NCBI GenBank assembly: GCA_963695085.1
Contig: CAVOFV010000004.1
Location: 1-64,000, forward strand
Length of the DNA: 64,000 bases
Reading direction: 5' to 3'
Source: SG8-30 sp963695085
GTDB taxonomy: Bacteria; Pseudomonadota; Gammaproteobacteria; Steroidobacterales; Steroidobacteraceae
The notes beneath the pieces are model-generated. The model was not told the DNA's origin. It worked only from the letters and a program-made list of their open reading frames with translations, and searched no databases. Of this stretch, positions 27,624 to 36,456 are shown piece by piece. Position 1 is the stretch's first letter. Each line of letters starts with the position of its first letter. The position numbers were made by a program, and so were the translations under genes.

Positions 27624-28016
27624 TCAGTCAGACGCGTTGTCGATGGCGCCGAACCACAACGCCGTCGTCACGGCGGCCGCCAGCACCGCGACGATCGCGT
27701 GCACGAAGTGGTCGAGCGTCATCCATGCGTATCCCGTATGCACGGCCGCGACCGCGCGCATGACGAGAATGGCGAGCACCAGCCATGGCAATTGCGAAAG
27801 GAAGCCGGTGAAGGTCGCGATGATGCCGCCGAACATGCCGCTCTTCGCGACGCGCGTGGCGCGCAGCAGCAGCACGAGGCTGATCAGCGTGAAGAGCATG
27901 AACACCGTGCCCCACTCGTTGCCGCTGGTATTGATGTAGGACCACCGGTGCCCGGCCCACCACCAGATGTAAGCGAACACCCCAACCAGAACCCACGAGA
28001 CGATTTTCTTGGTCAT
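27624..28016 (-). CDS. small four-helix membrane protein, unknown
   Basis: I do not recognise a family. The 130-residue protein has four predicted membrane helices (about 5-22, 38-53, 62-88, 104-124). The first begins right after MTKK, and short polar loops include WSYINTSGNEWG. GGGAGG about 8 nt before the ATG makes translation likely. It stands alone, convergent with the ThDP enzyme gene. Confidence 0.75.
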   Translation of the reverse strand: MTKKIVSWVLVGVFAYIWWWAGHRWSYINTSGNEWGTVFMLFTLISLVLLLRATRVAKSGMFGGIIATFTGFLSQLPWLVLAILVMRAVAAVHTGYAWMTLDHFVHAIVAVLAAAVTTALWFGAIDNASD

Positions 28017-28183
28017 GGCACGTCCTCCCGTATCCGGCCAGCGATCGAGTCGACTGGAACAGTAACACCGGGTGGCCGGATGGCAACCAATACAGCGCCA
28101 TTTGTGGTGGGGCGCGGCGCCCGGCCGAGCCGTTCCCCGCCGCCGGGGAGTCGCCTGACCCGCAGGGCGAATTGCCGCAGGAC

Positions 28184-28225
28184 AAAAAAAAGGCGCCGCG
28201 AACGGGGAAGCCGTGCCGGGGCGCC
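28184..28225 (-). terminator. rho-independent terminator with T8 tail
   Basis: On the minus strand GGCGCC pairs with GGCGCC across an internally paired 22-nt loop, immediately followed by eight T residues (28191-28184). It ends transcription of the 90-residue gene at 28272-28544. Confidence 0.85.
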
Positions 28226-28271
28226 GAAACGAACCCCGGAGGGTCCGCAGGGGAATTGATGCTGCGCCGGA

Positions 28272-28544
28272 TCAGTGCTCGAGCGTCACCCTCTCGAGCT
28301 CGTAACGCACGACCTGCCCGGTCACGGGATCCCTGACCGGCTTGCCGCGCCGGAAGCAGTCGGTCTGCGCGGCCCGCCGCGCAAACTCGTCGTGCGCATT
28401 CATGTGCTGCATGCGCACGTGACCTTCACGGTCGCGCAGGATGACGGTCGCGCGCTGCGCGCCCGTTTCGTCGTACCCGGACACCAGCACGGCAATGACT
28501 TCCGTCTGGTCCGGGGACTCGCGCTTGTCGTTTGATCCGCCCAT
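28272..28544 (-). CDS. hypothetical protein, 90 aa
   Basis: No family is recognised. The sequence is soluble and charged with a predicted beta-rich core (EVIAVLVSGYDETGAQRATVILRD, given here by its ends) and an Arg-rich helix (FARRAAQTDCFRRGKPV). The product could bind nucleic acid, but nothing shows it. Normal codon use and the strong terminator 46 nt downstream support a real gene. No good ribosome site is visible before the ATG. Confidence 0.55.
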   Translation of the reverse strand: MGGSNDKRESPDQTEVIAVLVSGYDETGAQRATVILRDREGHVRMQHMNAHDEFARRAAQTDCFRRGKPVRDPVTGQVVRYELERVTLEH

Positions 28545-28668
28545 GCCGTCAATGAAGCAAGGGTCGTGCCAACCAGAAAGGGCCCCGGCGAATCAGCAGC
28601 TTGCGACAGCCTGCCGGGCGCGGGTGCCCCTCAACGTCACTTCCCGACCTCCATTGCGGCGCCCGGGG

Positions 28669-29361
28669 TCAGCCGGGGACGACCAGGCACGCGGTGCCGC
28701 GCGCGACCAGCGCCGCGCACAACTCCCTGGCGCGTGGCTCGCTGACCGGGCCCGCCTGCAGGCGCCACAGGTCGCGGCCATTCCGCATCACCACGTCGAC
28801 CCGCGGCACGAGCTGGCCCAGCAATTCCGGATGGCGGGAGCGCATGGCCTGCCACGCGTCACGGGCGGCCTGTTCGCCGTCGCCGAAGGCGCCGAGCTGC
28901 ACGCGGTAGGCGGCGCCCTGCGCCGCGGCGATGAGCGTCCCCGCCGCGCGCGGGTCGCCCTGCGGTTCCGGCGTGCCGGCCGGCTGCGGCCCGGCAGTCG
29001 CGCCGGACGACGGTGCGGCAGCGCCCGGCTCACGCGCGCGAAGGAAATCCGCAAGGCGCTCGCGGGCCATGCCGCCGTAGCGCCCCGCCGGGTAGGCGGC
29101 CAGGTAGCGCTGGTAGGACTCCGGTGCATCGAACCTGAGCGCGCGCTGCCACGCCTGCTGCTCGCGCAGCTCGGCAACGCGCTGGCGGGCCTCGGCCGCG
29201 TGCGCGCCGCCAGGGTAGTTTCCGAGATAGGCGCTGTACGCCTCGTCGGTGTCGGCCTGGCCGGCTTCGCGCCAGGCTGTTTCCTGGCGGCTGCAGCCCG
29301 CCAGCAGCAGCCCCACCGCCAGTGCCGGCAACCAGCAGGCCATAGGCCGTCCTCGATTCAT
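28669..29361 (-). CDS. SPOR-domain lipoprotein
   Basis: This is a predicted envelope lipoprotein of 230 residues. The lipobox is LLLAGC (C23). Two repeat-like helical segments follow: about 33-67 with YSAYLGNYPGGAHAAEARQRV, and about 76-110 with YQRYLAAYPAGRYGGMARERL. A Pro/Gly/Ala linker then leads to a C-terminal SPOR domain (about 150-229, YRVQLGAFGDGEQAARDAW). SPOR domains bind denuded glycan at division septa, so a role in cell-wall remodelling is likely. ATG 29361 or the seventh codon may start it. Confidence 0.82.
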   Translation of the reverse strand: MNRGRPMACWLPALAVGLLLAGCSRQETAWREAGQADTDEAYSAYLGNYPGGAHAAEARQRVAELREQQAWQRALRFDAPESYQRYLAAYPAGRYGGMARERLADFLRAREPGAAAPSSGATAGPQPAGTPEPQGDPRAAGTLIAAAQGAAYRVQLGAFGDGEQAARDAWQAMRSRHPELLGQLVPRVDVVMRNGRDLWRLQAGPVSEPRARELCAALVARGTACLVVPG

Positions 29362-29667
29362 GTTCCCGCTCCGTATCTGCGCCGGCCGCTACGCCTGCAC
29401 CCGTGGCGTGCGCGGCGTAGCCCAGACGGCACTTCTGGCTCGACAGCAGTCGTCCGCGCAGGCGCAGGACTGCCGGCCTGGACGCGGTCACCACGCTACC
29501 ATCCGGGTGACCGGGAAACCACTTCATGTGGCGGCGCGGCAGGCGCCGGCACCATGGGCACGGGAATTCCCAGCGCCCCCGCACAAAATTGATTTCAGGA
29601 CCTTTTTTCCTATACTCGTCGCACCCGGCTCGCGGTAGCGGCGTGGGCCAGTGACGGGAAGGCAGCG
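29362..29667. other. 306-bp intergenic region with the SGNH gene promoter
   Basis: I see no gene here. It separates two divergent genes. The right half contains a well-formed sigma-70 promoter (29589-29616) reading rightward. The left half (29380-29560) is GC-rich, without a repeat or structure I can support. Confidence 0.6.
29589..29616 (+). promoter_or_regulatory. sigma-70-type promoter of the SGNH hydrolase gene
   Basis: The -35 hexamer TTGATT (29589-29594) and -10 hexamer TATACT (29611-29616) are 16 bp apart, with a T-rich spacer. The TTG start codon follows about 50 nt later. Confidence 0.75.
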
Positions 29668-30768
29668 TTGAAGAAATTCCTTTTGCCAGTCGCGGCCGTG
29701 GCACTGTCGACGGTGGCGGCGCTGCTCGTGGTGGAGCTGCTGCTGCGCGCGTGGTACCTGGTCCACAACCGGCTGGAACCGCGCCAGTGGCAATACGCGG
29801 AGGACTGGGGCTGGCAGCCGACGCCCGACCAGTCGCTGGTCTACACGAAGCCGGGCTACGGCGAGATCGTCTATTCCTCGACCCGCGACGGTTTTCGCCG
29901 GTTCGGCGATCCGCATGCGTCGAAGTTGAAGGTGCTGGCGGTCGGGGACTCGACCACGCATGCCTACCAGGTGTCGGACGGACAGGCCTACTACGACTTT
30001 CTGGCCGACCACGACTCCGGCCTCGAGTTGTTCGCCTTCGGGGCCGGTGGGTACGGCACCGTCCAGCAGGCCATGGCCATCCAGCGCTATGCGGGCGAGA
30101 TTTCGCCCGACGTCGTCATCTGGCAGATGTGTGCCAACGACCTGACCGACAATGACTGGAGGCTCGAGGGACTCAGCACCGAGAACAACATCCACATGCG
30201 CCGCCCGTACCTCGAGGACGGCCGGATCGTGCGGCGCCACCCCGACGGCCGTCTCGGTTGGCTGGCCGAGCATTCGGTCGTGGCACGACGACTGGTCGCG
30301 CTGCGGAGCAGCCTGCTCATGCGGCTGAACGGGACCATCGAGAGCGGGCTCGACCTGGACCACCCTGACTTGCGGCGCGCGTTGGCGACGACGCGCGAGG
30401 CGATGCAGCAGGTGATCGAGGCCGCACCCGGCGTCACGTTCCTCGCCTTCTTCGTGCCGAGTGCCGAGCACTACCAGTACGAGATCGAAGCGTTCACCGA
30501 GCTGTGCACGATCCCGAGGCTACGCTGCCTGCCGGAGGTTCACGAGGCGGTGGCGGCGGCGGCCCTCGGCGGGATTCGGATCGATGGCGGCGACTACGAC
30601 TCGCACTGGAATGCCGCCGGCCATGCGATTGCCGGCAGGGTGATCCTCGACCGCCTGCGCCACGAACTCCCTGCGCGGCTGCCGGCCGGGCCGCACCAGC
30701 CAGGTGCCCGCCGTGACGCGGCCGGGGATTCCGCATGGACATCGCAAGCCGTTGACCCCCGGGACTGA
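29668..30768 (+). CDS. membrane-anchored SGNH/GDSL hydrolase, TTG start
   Basis: This is a probable periplasmic esterase or acyl-transfer enzyme of 366 residues. An N-terminal anchor (about 5-28) is followed by the SGNH fold: block I GDSTTH with S95, block II GAGGYGT, block III CANDLTD with N157, and block V DSHWNAAGH with Asp and His near 311-313. Relatives include alginate/polysaccharide O-acetylation proteins and lipases, so the substrate is open. The start is TTG 29668, with GAAGG 5 nt upstream and a good promoter about 50 nt before. Confidence 0.8.
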   Translation: MKKFLLPVAAVALSTVAALLVVELLLRAWYLVHNRLEPRQWQYAEDWGWQPTPDQSLVYTKPGYGEIVYSSTRDGFRRFGDPHASKLKVLAVGDSTTHAYQVSDGQAYYDFLADHDSGLELFAFGAGGYGTVQQAMAIQRYAGEISPDVVIWQMCANDLTDNDWRLEGLSTENNIHMRRPYLEDGRIVRRHPDGRLGWLAEHSVVARRLVALRSSLLMRLNGTIESGLDLDHPDLRRALATTREAMQQVIEAAPGVTFLAFFVPSAEHYQYEIEAFTELCTIPRLRCLPEVHEAVAAAALGGIRIDGGDYDSHWNAAGHAIAGRVILDRLRHELPARLPAGPHQPGARRDAAGDSAWTSQAVDPRD

Positions 30769-30930
30769 TCTCGCAATGGCGGTCGTTCCGAGGGTCCCGC
30801 TCGCCAGTTCAACCGCGCTGCGGCGCGAGGTTGATTACAATTCATCATGGCGCGGCGCCAGGCACCGAACGGGCGTTGCCTCGCGCCAGGCGCAGTGATT
30901 TCCGGCGAAGCAGGCCAGGAGGCGAATCCC

Positions 30931-31704
30931 TTGCCGCACGACCCCCAGCACCACGCACCGGCGCCGGAACTGGTCGCGCACCGCGGCAACGTCGCCGACT
31001 TCCCGGAAAACACGCTGCCTGCATTCAAGTCCGCGCTCGACGCCGGGCTCGGCTGGGTCGAGCTCGACGTGCAGCTGTCCGCGGACCGCGTGCCGTTTGT
31101 CATTCACGACGCGACCCTGGAGCGCACCACGCGCGTCACCGGCGACGTGCGGACGATGGCGGCCGACACGCTCGCCGGCGTGGACGCCGGCGAGCCGGCC
31201 CGCTTCGGCGACCGCCAGCTCGCGACGCCGTTGCCGCGGCTCGCGGAGTTCGCCTCGCTGCTGGCGCAGTATCCCGCGGCGCAGGCATTCATCGAACTGA
31301 AGCGCGCGAGTCTGCAGCTGCATGGCCGCGCCTCGTGCATCGAGCGCGTGCTCGAGGCGCTGGCGCCGGTCGCGGCGCGCTGCGTGATCATCTCGTTCGA
31401 CGAGCGCACCGTGGCCATGGCGCGTGAGCGGACCGGTCTGCGCATCGGCTGGGTCCTGCGCGACTACAACCGCCCGCAGCTCGAGGCCCTCGCGACGCTC
31501 GCGCCCGATTTCGCCTTCGTCAATTACCAGAAGCTGAAGGACGACCAGGCGCGGCTGCCGGCCGGACCCTGGCGCTGGGCGGTCTACGAAGTCGAGGACG
31601 GCCGCCGCGCGCTGATCGAGCACGCGCGCGGCGCCGCGCTGGTCGAGAGCATGGCGCCGCTGCGCGTGCTGCACGACTTGCGGGCCGGCCGGGACCAGCC
31701 GTGA
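30931..31704 (+). CDS. glycerophosphodiester phosphodiesterase, TTG start
   Basis: This enzyme hydrolyses glycerophosphodiesters to sn-glycerol-3-phosphate and an alcohol. The TIM-barrel GDPD motifs are intact: HRG (17-19), ENT (26-28), ELD (44-46) and HD (59-60). At 257 aa, with no signal peptide, it is the cytosolic UgpQ type. The frame is open from 30847, but TTG 30931 has a perfect AGGAGG 8 nt upstream and starts close to the family N-terminus. A TACAAT -10-like hexamer lies at 30836-30841. The stop overlaps the next gene's GTG (GTGA). It is the first gene of a three-gene glycerol-phosphate unit. Confidence 0.92.
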   Translation: MPHDPQHHAPAPELVAHRGNVADFPENTLPAFKSALDAGLGWVELDVQLSADRVPFVIHDATLERTTRVTGDVRTMAADTLAGVDAGEPARFGDRQLATPLPRLAEFASLLAQYPAAQAFIELKRASLQLHGRASCIERVLEALAPVAARCVIISFDERTVAMARERTGLRIGWVLRDYNRPQLEALATLAPDFAFVNYQKLKDDQARLPAGPWRWAVYEVEDGRRALIEHARGAALVESMAPLRVLHDLRAGRDQP

Positions 31705-32882
31705 CCGACCGCCGCGACGTGATCATCATCGGCGGCGGAATCCATGGCGTCGGCGTCGCGCAGGCCGCGGCCGCGGCCGGCTACTCGGTGCTGCTGCTGG
31801 AGCGCACCGGGCTTGCCTCCGGCACTTCCAGCCGCTCCAGCAAGTTGATCCACGGCGGACTGCGTTACCTCGAGAGCGGGCAGTTCAGGCTGGTCCGCGA
31901 GAGCCTCGAGGAACGCGCGCTGATGTTGCGGCTGGCACCCGGGCTGGTGACCCTCAAGCCTTTCTTCATCCCGGTCTACCCGCAGACGCGACGCCGGCCG
32001 TGGCAGCTCACGGTCGGCCTGACCGCCTACGCGGCGCTCGCTGGCTGCGGCCGCACCGCCCGCTTCGGCCGCCTGCCGCGCAGCCAGTGGGACCGGCTCG
32101 ACGGGCTGGACACTGCCCGGCTGCAGGCCGTCTTTCGCTATTTCGATGCGCAGACCGACGATGCGCGGCTGACGGAGGCCGTGATGAATTCCGCGGTCTC
32201 GATCGGTGCGGAGCTGGCCATGCCGGCCGAGTTCATGGAGGCGCAGGTCGGCGAGCGCGACGTCAGGGTCGGCTATCGCTCGGGCGACCGGCTGCTCGAA
32301 TGCACCGCACGCGTGCTGGTCAATGCCGCGGGTCCCTGGGGCATGAAGGTCAGCGGCCTGGTCTCGCCGCGGCCGCACACGCCGCCGCTCGACCTCGTGC
32401 AGGGCACGCACATGGTGGTTCGCGGCAGCGTGCGCCGCGGCATCTACTACGTCGAGAGCCCGAGCGACGGGCGCGCCGTATTCGTGATGCCGTGGCACAG
32501 CGGCGTGCTGGTCGGCACGACCGAAACCGCGTTTCAGGGCGATCCGGACCAGGTGCGGCCGCTGCCCGCCGAGATCAGCTACCTGCGCGAGGTGCTGTGC
32601 CGCTACTTCCCCGCGTTCCGTGCGCCTGGCGCCTGCGACGTCATCGACTCGTTCGCCGGACTGCGGGTGCTGCCGGCGGCGACGGGCGCGGCGTTTTACC
32701 GCAGGCGCGAGACGCTGCTGCAGTTCGACCGGCCGCGCCAGCCGCGCTACGTTGCCATCTACGGCGGCAAGCTCACCGGCTGGCGCGCGACCGCCGAGCG
32801 CCTGCTGCGGCACATCGCGCCGTCGCTGCCGTCGCGCACGGCGCGCGCCGACACGCGCGAGCTGCGGGTCGGCCCGTCATGA
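31701..32882 (+). CDS. FAD-dependent glycerol-3-phosphate dehydrogenase, short form
   Basis: This GlpD-like enzyme oxidises glycerol-3-phosphate to dihydroxyacetone phosphate and passes electrons to quinone. The Rossmann FAD motif is IIIGGGIHGVGVAQ (8-21). Family blocks include SSRSSKLIHGGLRYLE and, near the end, YGGKLTGWRATAE. At 393 aa it lacks the roughly 100-residue C-terminal domain of E. coli GlpD. It ends naturally, overlapping the next gene by ATGA, so this is a short form rather than a broken gene. GTG 31701 overlaps the upstream stop. A related FAD amino-acid or 2-hydroxyacid oxidase cannot be fully excluded. Confidence 0.87.
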   Translation: MTDRRDVIIIGGGIHGVGVAQAAAAAGYSVLLLERTGLASGTSSRSSKLIHGGLRYLESGQFRLVRESLEERALMLRLAPGLVTLKPFFIPVYPQTRRRPWQLTVGLTAYAALAGCGRTARFGRLPRSQWDRLDGLDTARLQAVFRYFDAQTDDARLTEAVMNSAVSIGAELAMPAEFMEAQVGERDVRVGYRSGDRLLECTARVLVNAAGPWGMKVSGLVSPRPHTPPLDLVQGTHMVVRGSVRRGIYYVESPSDGRAVFVMPWHSGVLVGTTETAFQGDPDQVRPLPAEISYLREVLCRYFPAFRAPGACDVIDSFAGLRVLPAATGAAFYRRRETLLQFDRPRQPRYVAIYGGKLTGWRATAERLLRHIAPSLPSRTARADTRELRVGPS

Positions 32883-34309
32883 GCCGCGACGGCGACGTGT
32901 TCGTCGCGATCGACCAGGGCGGCCACGCCAGCCGGGCCGTTGCCTACGACCGGCGCGGCCAGCGCCTGGCCTCGGCATTTGCCGTCATCTCGACGCATCA
33001 CGACGCACTCGGCCATGTCGAGCACGATGGCGAGGACGTGGTCGGCAGCGTGCGCACCGCACTCGACGAGCTCGCGGCACTGGTCCCGGCCGAACGCTGG
33101 GTCAAGGCCGGCCTGGCTGTGCAGCGCTCGACCATCGCGTGCTGGGACCGCGCCAGCGGCGCGCTGCTGGCGCCGGTGATCTCCTGGCAGGACCGCCGCC
33201 ACGCCGCCTGGCTCGAGGGACTGCGGCGCGAGTCCGCGCGCGTGCACGCGCAGACCGGGCTGCCGCTGTCGCCGCACTACGGCGCCAGCAAGCTGCGCTG
33301 GTGCCTCGACTACGTGGCTGCGGTGCGCGAGGCGCGCGCCGCGGGCCGCCTTTGCGCCGGCCCGCTCGCCAGCCTGCTGCTGTTCCGGCTGCTGGAGGAG
33401 CGGCCGTTCCTCGCCGACGAGGCCAACGCCTCGCGCACGCAGTTGTGGTCGCCGCTGGAGCGGCGCTGGATACCGGCATTGCTCGAGTTGTTCGGCGTGC
33501 CGCTCGAGGTGTTGCCAGGCCTGGCGCCGACGGCGTCCGCCTTCGGCACGCTGCGGGTCGGCGCGGCGCGCGTGCCGCTGGTGGTCTGCACGGGCGACCA
33601 GTCGGCCGTGCCTTTCGCCGGCGGCGCACTGGACGCGGACAGCGTGTACATCAACGCCGGTACCGGCGCGTTCGCGTTGCGGCCATTGCCGCAGTCGCTG
33701 ATCGCGCCACCGCTGCTGTCCAGCGTGTTGCGCTCCGACGGCACACGGGTGGACTTCGTGCTGGAAGGAACCGTCAACGGCGCCGGCAGCGCGCTGGCGT
33801 GGTTCGAGGAACAGGAAGGCCTGCCGTCCGAACGGCTGCTCGCGGGGCTGGACGCCGCGCCGCCCGACGACGCGGACGTGCCGCTGTTCCTGAACGGCGT
33901 GTCGGGTCTCGGCTCGCCGTTCTGGGCGCCGGGTTTCGAGCCGCGCTGGGAAGGCCAGGGCGAGCCGGTTGAGCGCTTCCGCGCCGTCGTCGAGAGCATC
34001 GCCTTCCTGTTGCGCGCGAACCTGGACGAGATGGCCAGGCATGCGCCGCGGCCGCGGCGCATCGTGCTGAGCGGCGGGCTCGGTACCAGCAGCTACCTGT
34101 GCCGCGCCCTCGCCGCGCTGGCCGATGCGCCCGTACACCGGCTGGACGACCCGGAGGCGACCGCGCGCGGCCTGGCATTCCTGGTGGCGGGCGAACCGCC
34201 GGGCTGGCAGCCTCCCGCACTGACCCTGCACGCGGCGCATCGCGACCCGGCCCTGCTGGCGCGCTACGTCAGCTGGCTGGCGGCGCTGCAGCGCGCGCTG
34301 CGCGGCTGA
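32879..34309 (+). CDS. FGGY family carbohydrate kinase, glycerol-kinase-like
   Basis: This 476-residue ASKHA-fold kinase probably phosphorylates glycerol to glycerol-3-phosphate, feeding the dehydrogenase encoded just upstream. It starts with the FGGY ATP-binding block VFVAIDQGGHASRAV. The catalytic-Asp motif is CTGDQSAVPFAG, and the C-terminal ATPase block is RRIVLSGGLGTSSYLCRALA. It is divergent enough from GlpK that another polyol substrate is possible; context favours glycerol. ATG 32879 overlaps the upstream stop (ATGA). The end is 3 bp from a convergent gene. Confidence 0.85.
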   Translation: MSRDGDVFVAIDQGGHASRAVAYDRRGQRLASAFAVISTHHDALGHVEHDGEDVVGSVRTALDELAALVPAERWVKAGLAVQRSTIACWDRASGALLAPVISWQDRRHAAWLEGLRRESARVHAQTGLPLSPHYGASKLRWCLDYVAAVREARAAGRLCAGPLASLLLFRLLEERPFLADEANASRTQLWSPLERRWIPALLELFGVPLEVLPGLAPTASAFGTLRVGAARVPLVVCTGDQSAVPFAGGALDADSVYINAGTGAFALRPLPQSLIAPPLLSSVLRSDGTRVDFVLEGTVNGAGSALAWFEEQEGLPSERLLAGLDAAPPDDADVPLFLNGVSGLGSPFWAPGFEPRWEGQGEPVERFRAVVESIAFLLRANLDEMARHAPRPRRIVLSGGLGTSSYLCRALAALADAPVHRLDDPEATARGLAFLVAGEPPGWQPPALTLHAAHRDPALLARYVSWLAALQRALRG

Positions 34310-34312
34310 CCC

Positions 34313-35359
34313 TCACGCGCAGCCGAGTTCCGCGAGCAGTTCGCGGTCGATCCAGCCGGGTCCGCGCAGCCGGTCCACGAAACCGCAGTGCCCGCCGCAC
34401 CGGGTCGTGGTGACGGCCAGGGCCGGCACCCGCTTCAGGCGCGCCAGGTCGCGGGACGGGATCATCGGGTCGTCCAGCGAGAGGATGATGCGGCTGTCCG
34501 TCTCGAGCGTCGCCAGCGCCTCGCCGGTGATCGCATAGCCGCCGAGGTAGGTCGCGAGGTCCGGATACTCGGTGTACTCGAGCACCATGCGCTCGGTCAT
34601 GGCGGTCAGCGAGCGCTCCCGCGCCAGCGGGCGAAAATCGTAGACGCCCGGCCAGGCGGCCTGCTTGCGGCGCAGCGAGCGACGCCACTTGAACATGAAG
34701 TACCGGCGGTAGATCGCCGGGCCGTTTTCCAGCGCGTCGAGGGTCACCGCCGGATCGAGCACCGGGCAGACGGCGACGATGCGCCGCAGCCTGAGGCCGG
34801 CGGCGCCGGCGCGGGCGCCCACCCGCAGCGCGAAATTCGCGCCCAGCGAAAAGCCGGCCAGCGACAGCTCGCGCGCCGGCTCCAGACGCTGGATGGCGGC
34901 GACGGCGCCGACCACTTCCTCGATGCGCCGCGAGTGGAACAGGCCCTTGTTCAGATGGTGGCTGTCGCCGTGGTCGCGCAGGTTGAGCCGCATCACGTCG
35001 AAGCCCGTTTGCAGCGCCGCCTGGCCCAGCGTGCGCAGGTACAGCGAGTCGGCGCTGCCCTCCCAGCCGTGCAGCAGCACGACCGTGGCCCGCGCCGGCG
35101 GCCGGCCGAGCGCAGACTGGCTCGCGTGCAGCGCCAGCAGCCGCACCCCGTCGCCGCAATCGAGCACCAGCGGCCGGCTGGTCTCGGCCAGCTGCCTGCT
35201 GCGGCGTGCGACGCCTGGCCGGCGCAGCGGCAGGCTGGCAAACATCGATTGCAGGTGCTGGTTCTGCAGCCAGCGCGGCGGGTCGAACGGCAGCCGCGGC
35301 GGAACCGCATTGAAGGGCAGCGCCTCCGCGGTGGCCGGGGCGACCGCTGCATCGCCCAT
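34313..35359 (-). CDS. YheT family alpha/beta hydrolase
   Basis: This is a cytosolic hydrolase of the YheT/ABHD1-3 type (348 residues). The N-terminal signature is FDPPRWLQNQHLQSMFASL. The oxyanion block is VVLLHGWEGSADSLY, the nucleophile elbow AGFSLGAN, the acid Asp lies in ILSLDDPMIP, and the base is His in TRCGGHCGF. Substrates are unknown; eukaryotic relatives act on phospholipids and acyl esters. ATG 35359 follows the upstream gene stop by 38 bp; an in-frame GTG lies a few codons earlier. It is last in a probable three-gene minus-strand unit. Confidence 0.87.
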   Translation of the reverse strand: MGDAAVAPATAEALPFNAVPPRLPFDPPRWLQNQHLQSMFASLPLRRPGVARRSRQLAETSRPLVLDCGDGVRLLALHASQSALGRPPARATVVLLHGWEGSADSLYLRTLGQAALQTGFDVMRLNLRDHGDSHHLNKGLFHSRRIEEVVGAVAAIQRLEPARELSLAGFSLGANFALRVGARAGAAGLRLRRIVAVCPVLDPAVTLDALENGPAIYRRYFMFKWRRSLRRKQAAWPGVYDFRPLARERSLTAMTERMVLEYTEYPDLATYLGGYAITGEALATLETDSRIILSLDDPMIPSRDLARLKRVPALAVTTTRCGGHCGFVDRLRGPGWIDRELLAELGCA

Positions 35360-35397
35360 GCCGTCGACCGCGCCGCCCGTCACGGGCCGGCGGCGGC

Positions 35398-36456
35398 TCA
35401 CGACAACGCGATCGGCGACGACCCGGGCAGGGTGGCCGCGAAGCCCGGTCCCATGAGCCGCGCCGGCGTCGTGAATCCCGCCGCAACGGGTTCGCCGCGC
35501 AACAGGTGCCGGGCAATCGCCAGCGCCGCCGCCACGGTCAACGTGTAGCCGTTGGCCACCGTGATGCGCGCGACGCGCACGTCGCCCGCCTCGTTGACCG
35601 CCTCGCCCCATACGTACACGGGCGACCGCTCGCGCTCGCGTTCGCTGGGGCCGGCCGCGCCGGCACGGATGCGGCGTTTCAGCAGCGCCTGCACGGGCGC
35701 GGAGGACACCAGCCAGCCGAGCCGGTCCAGCCAGCGCATGCGGCCCAGCGCCTTGGGCGAGACCGGCACGTAGACCTCGATGTTCGGGATGCCGGTCGTG
35801 CGGTAGGCGGTGCTGACGTCGCCCCACGGAATGGCCATGGCCAGTTTCTCGCCGTCGCCGAAGTCGATGCGACGATGGCGGGAGCCGAGTGGAATACGCC
35901 GGATCTGGCCGTTCTCGCGCACGCGGCCACCGTCGCCGAGGCTCTCAACGCTGGTCGTCGCCGTACCGCGACTGAGGCGCGAGCGGCTGTCGAAGCCCAG
36001 CGCGAGCCGCGTCGCATCCGGCAGCGATTGCTTCAGCGCCGCGGCCACGCAGTCGGTCGGCACCACGTCGAAACCGACGCCGGGACACAGCAGGACGCCG
36101 GCCGCGCGCGCCTCGCCGTCGCGCGCATGCGCCAGCTCGAACACGTCGATTTCGCCGGTGATGTCGAGGTAGTGGGCGCCGGCCGCCAGGCACGCCGAGA
36201 TCATCGGCGCCGCGGTGGCCGAGAACGGCCCCGCGCAATGCAGCACCACCGTGATGCCCTCGAGCCCGCGGTGCAGCGCGCCGGCGTCCTCCAGGCCGAA
36301 CGCCCTCGATGTCAGGCCGAGCTGCGCCGCCAGCGGTGCGAGCCGCGCCGCGCTGCGCGCCGCCAGCACCGGCCTCAGCCCCTGCCGCACGGCTTCGCGC
36401 GCGATCAGCTCGCCCGTGTAGCCGTTGGCGCCGTAGACCAGCAGCCCGCCACTCAC
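35398..36456 (-). CDS. saccharopine-dehydrogenase-like NAD(P)-binding protein
   Basis: This 352-residue oxidoreductase resembles trans-acting enoyl reductases and eukaryotic SCCPDH. The nucleotide-binding motif is VYGANGYTGELIARE (7-21). Other blocks are VVLHCAGPFS, YLDITGE and the PGVGFDVVPTDCVA stretch typical of this family. True lysine-pathway saccharopine dehydrogenase activity is unlikely. GTG 36456 overlaps the stop of the receiver-domain gene (GTGA), so they are co-translated. The functional link between the two is unclear. Confidence 0.85.
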   Translation of the reverse strand: MSGGLLVYGANGYTGELIAREAVRQGLRPVLAARSAARLAPLAAQLGLTSRAFGLEDAGALHRGLEGITVVLHCAGPFSATAAPMISACLAAGAHYLDITGEIDVFELAHARDGEARAAGVLLCPGVGFDVVPTDCVAAALKQSLPDATRLALGFDSRSRLSRGTATTSVESLGDGGRVRENGQIRRIPLGSRHRRIDFGDGEKLAMAIPWGDVSTAYRTTGIPNIEVYVPVSPKALGRMRWLDRLGWLVSSAPVQALLKRRIRAGAAGPSERERERSPVYVWGEAVNEAGDVRVARITVANGYTLTVAAALAIARHLLRGEPVAAGFTTPARLMGPGFAATLPGSSPIALS

